The notes under the pieces are model-generated. The model did not search any database. It was not told the origin of the DNA and saw only the letters and a program-made list of their open reading frames with translations. Made by a program: the position numbers and the translations under genes. Shown piece after piece: positions 62,610 through 64,000 of a stretch of 64,000 bases of DNA (positions are counted from its first letter, which is position 1; each line of letters opens with the position of its first letter). Origin of the DNA: Alicyclobacillus tolerans (lineage in GTDB: Bacteria > Bacillota > Bacilli > Alicyclobacillales > Alicyclobacillaceae); contig NZ_FRAF01000001.1 in NCBI RefSeq assembly GCF_900142255.1, forward strand, positions 62,001-126,000, given 5' to 3'.

Positions 62610-63561
62610 AATCAACGCCGATGAAGCACATCGTCTACTGCAAGCAATCGATCAAAAATCTGTCCGCACTTTCACACTGCCGCCTCTTAGTACACACATT
62701 GATAAGGCAACACAGGAATGGAAACAGTGGGGTTCCCAACTGAAAACCATTCTTGCCGATTCTATGACCGACTTGCGGCGAAATATCGAACAACAGGGCG
62801 AAGAATGGCTATTTTGGCAAAACACCGTCAAAGCCGTTCATGAGTTACATCTGCCACCATCCATAAAAGATCTCTCTTTCTCTCTGCAAAATGGAGAAGT
62901 GCATGTGGAGGGGTGGTCAGAGCCGTACTCGCGTGTCTATATCCATGCTACTATGCGCCAGGCAACTCAAGAAGATGCCAAAACATATCTTGCAGAGTGC
63001 CTGGAAAATACTCAAACAGAGAGTTCTAGCCGATTGCGTTTAGCCAACACTCGTGATAAAAATTTACTTTTACGTGCTCATATCGATATTTTTGTACCTA
63101 AAAACGTGGAAATGCATTTGCGTATTCACTCTCATAACGGTGCAATTGATGCGCTAAATACCGATGTAAAGACCATGCATGTAGAAACTTTAAACGGGGC
63201 GATTATACTGCAGGGTGTAAATGCAGAACAGATTCGATTGGAGAGTTTTAATGGTCGTATCCAGTTGTTTGATTCCATTCATTCCAAAACAGAACATCTT
63301 ACTGCAAATACCAAAAACGGCAAAATAGAGATTTCAGGTATACATCATCAAGGACAAGTGTCAGGCACTCTGCGCACATCTGTAGGTTCTATCCAACTTG
63401 ATGAAACCGAATTTACAGCTGAGAGAGAGCTAGGAGCGTTTAAAAACTCTGTACGTTTTCAACGTCTAATATCCGATACTTCTTCACATACAGAAATTTT
63501 CTGTCGCACAAACAACGGTTCAATTGCACTTAGTTCGATATCCAACCCGGGACGAAAATAA
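62554..63561 (+). CDS. DUF4097 family protein (beta-helix-like)
   Basis: A 335-residue protein. A SHOCT-like helix pair at the start (ILEMLESGKINADEAHRLL) is followed by a linker. About 200 residues of repeated beta strands come next, with NG at turns (SHNGAIDAL, LNGAIILQG, FNGRIQLF, KNGKIEISG, NNGSIALSS): the DUF4097/adhesin-like beta solenoid. Members are often with DUF2089 in envelope-stress operons. No signal peptide is visible. ATG at 62554 after AGGAGAG with 10 nt of spacing. Confidence 0.8.
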   Translation: MAQHDSERMKILEMLESGKINADEAHRLLQAIDQKSVRTFTLPPLSTHIDKATQEWKQWGSQLKTILADSMTDLRRNIEQQGEEWLFWQNTVKAVHELHLPPSIKDLSFSLQNGEVHVEGWSEPYSRVYIHATMRQATQEDAKTYLAECLENTQTESSSRLRLANTRDKNLLLRAHIDIFVPKNVEMHLRIHSHNGAIDALNTDVKTMHVETLNGAIILQGVNAEQIRLESFNGRIQLFDSIHSKTEHLTANTKNGKIEISGIHHQGQVSGTLRTSVGSIQLDETEFTAERELGAFKNSVRFQRLISDTSSHTEIFCRTNNGSIALSSISNPGRK

Positions 63562-63597
63562 TCTACGAAATATGTGTTCGATTAAATTGACGCAAAT

Positions 63598-63631
63598 GGC
63601 AGGTAATAGCCCCCACAGTCCTTTACCTGCC
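63598..63631. repeat. inverted repeat between two convergent genes
   Basis: GGCAGGTAA (63598-63606) and TTACCTGCC (63623-63631) form a perfect 9-bp stem, without a clear T-tract on either strand. A terminator is possible but not typical. Confidence 0.45.
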
Positions 63632-63683
63632 TAACGAGGTAAGAAAAAAATTCTCTCACGAGTAGTCATCTAAAAACATGGTC

Positions 63684-64000
63684 TTATTTACTTTCCGTAA
63701 ATTCAAACAGTGCATGTAAGAATCGATCCACATCGTCCTCATTGTTGTAAAAAGACGGTGCTACACGCAAAACTCGTTCTTTCGCATACAGTTTGACATC
63801 GATATCGCGCTGATGAAACATCTGTTGCAAAGCGTCCAAAGAAACATTTCTGGGTAACCGGACGTGAATCAATCCAGCTCGAGCATCTCTGGGGGTAAGA
63901 ATCTGCCATTCAGGGAGCTCCAATAATCCATCCATGAATCGAGATGTCAATCCAGCAATGCGAGCTTGAATAAAATCGAGTCCTGCTTGAATATGAATGA
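63684..64000 (-). CDS. class V aminotransferase family protein, C-terminal end (runs off the window)
   Basis: The frame stays open past the edge. The visible 105 codons end IQAGLDFIQARIAGLTSRFM, then AGLIHVRLPRNVSLDALQQM and VLRVAPSFYNNEDDVDRFL, which fits the C-terminal domain of class V aminotransferases such as cysteine desulfurases and epimerase-like members. The PLP lysine is outside. The subfamily cannot be decided. Confidence 0.8.
   Translation of the reverse strand, partial: IHIQAGLDFIQARIAGLTSRFMDGLLELPEWQILTPRDARAGLIHVRLPRNVSLDALQQMFHQRDIDVKLYAKERVLRVAPSFYNNEDDVDRFLHALFEFTESK

Noticed and set aside
1-64000. CRISPR array, tRNA or rRNA gene, prophage or insertion sequence
   Set aside because: I saw no regularly spaced repeats, no cloverleaf with a CCA end, and no transposase, integrase or phage structural gene on either strand.

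Overview
The window is a piece of a low-GC Gram-positive, endospore-forming chromosome. The evidence is a gene order that follows the Bacillus subtilis yqe/com/dnaK region almost gene for gene, spore genes (yqfC, yqfD, gpr, sigK, a divergent SASP), a CIRCE element, a tRNA-sensing T-box and a class I 6S RNA next to aspS. The absence of skin in sigK and several lineage-type losses suggest a non-Bacillus Bacillales lineage. Alicyclobacillaceae is my guess, and it is inference only. I see no phage, IS element, CRISPR array, tRNA or rRNA gene.

Layout. 1-3.1 kb (minus): phoH (cut by the window edge), yqfD, yqfC, then yqeY and rpsU behind a very strong promoter. 3.2-4.2 kb (plus): yqeW, a Na/Pi-cotransporter-family gene whose end overlaps the next gene. 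4.2-8.6 kb (minus): prmA-rsmE-mtaB and a gene fusing a Nudix hydrolase to deoxyribose-phosphate aldolase. 8.6-16.7 kb (minus): lepA-hemW, then hrcA-grpE-dnaK-dnaJ under CIRCE/HrcA control. 16.8-20.7 kb: a CDF-like transporter, an unrecognised exported or membrane protein where spoIIP normally sits, a lytic transglycosylase, the germination protease gpr and rpsT. 20.7-26.2 kb (minus): a divergent SASP, holA, a type II NADH dehydrogenase, a short ComEC and ComEA. 26.3-31.8 kb (minus): yqeG-yqeH-aroE-yhbY-nadD-yqeK-rsfS-yqeM, two of whose genes appear to start at CTG. 31.8-38.6 kb (minus): sigK, mltG, ruvX, ireB-like yrzL, alaS with its T-box leader, and an AI-2E-type permease. 38.7-39.5 kb (plus): a pair of fluoride-channel genes. 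39.6-47.6 kb (minus): a small zinc-ribbon protein, cysteine desulfurase, cymR-type regulator, rarA, threonine aldolase, 6S RNA, aspS and hisS with an attenuator-like leader. 47.7-64 kb is more mixed: hemL, a thioredoxin-like protein, a CaCA antiporter, an ABC transporter operon with a large exported protein and a roadblock-like protein, an MFS transporter, a YheC/D-type ATP-grasp protein, panD, queF, an RNA m5C methyltransferase, a thiolase, a DUF2089/DUF4097 pair, and the end of a class V aminotransferase.

How it fits together. Most of the window makes, checks or repairs protein: ribosomal proteins, ribosome-assembly GTPase and silencing factor, rRNA, tRNA and ribosomal-protein modification enzymes, aminoacyl-tRNA synthetases, chaperones. 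Competence, sporulation and cofactor genes are threaded through it. Compared with B. subtilis, comER, comEB, spoIIP, yqeZ-yqfA-yqfB, yrzB and mnmA are missing from their usual places. The parts that deserve a second look are the Nudix-DeoC fusion, the CTG starts, the spoIIP replacement, the reduced ComEC, the divergent SASP, the hisS leader and the ABC/roadblock operon. I found no convincing wholly new defence or mobile system.
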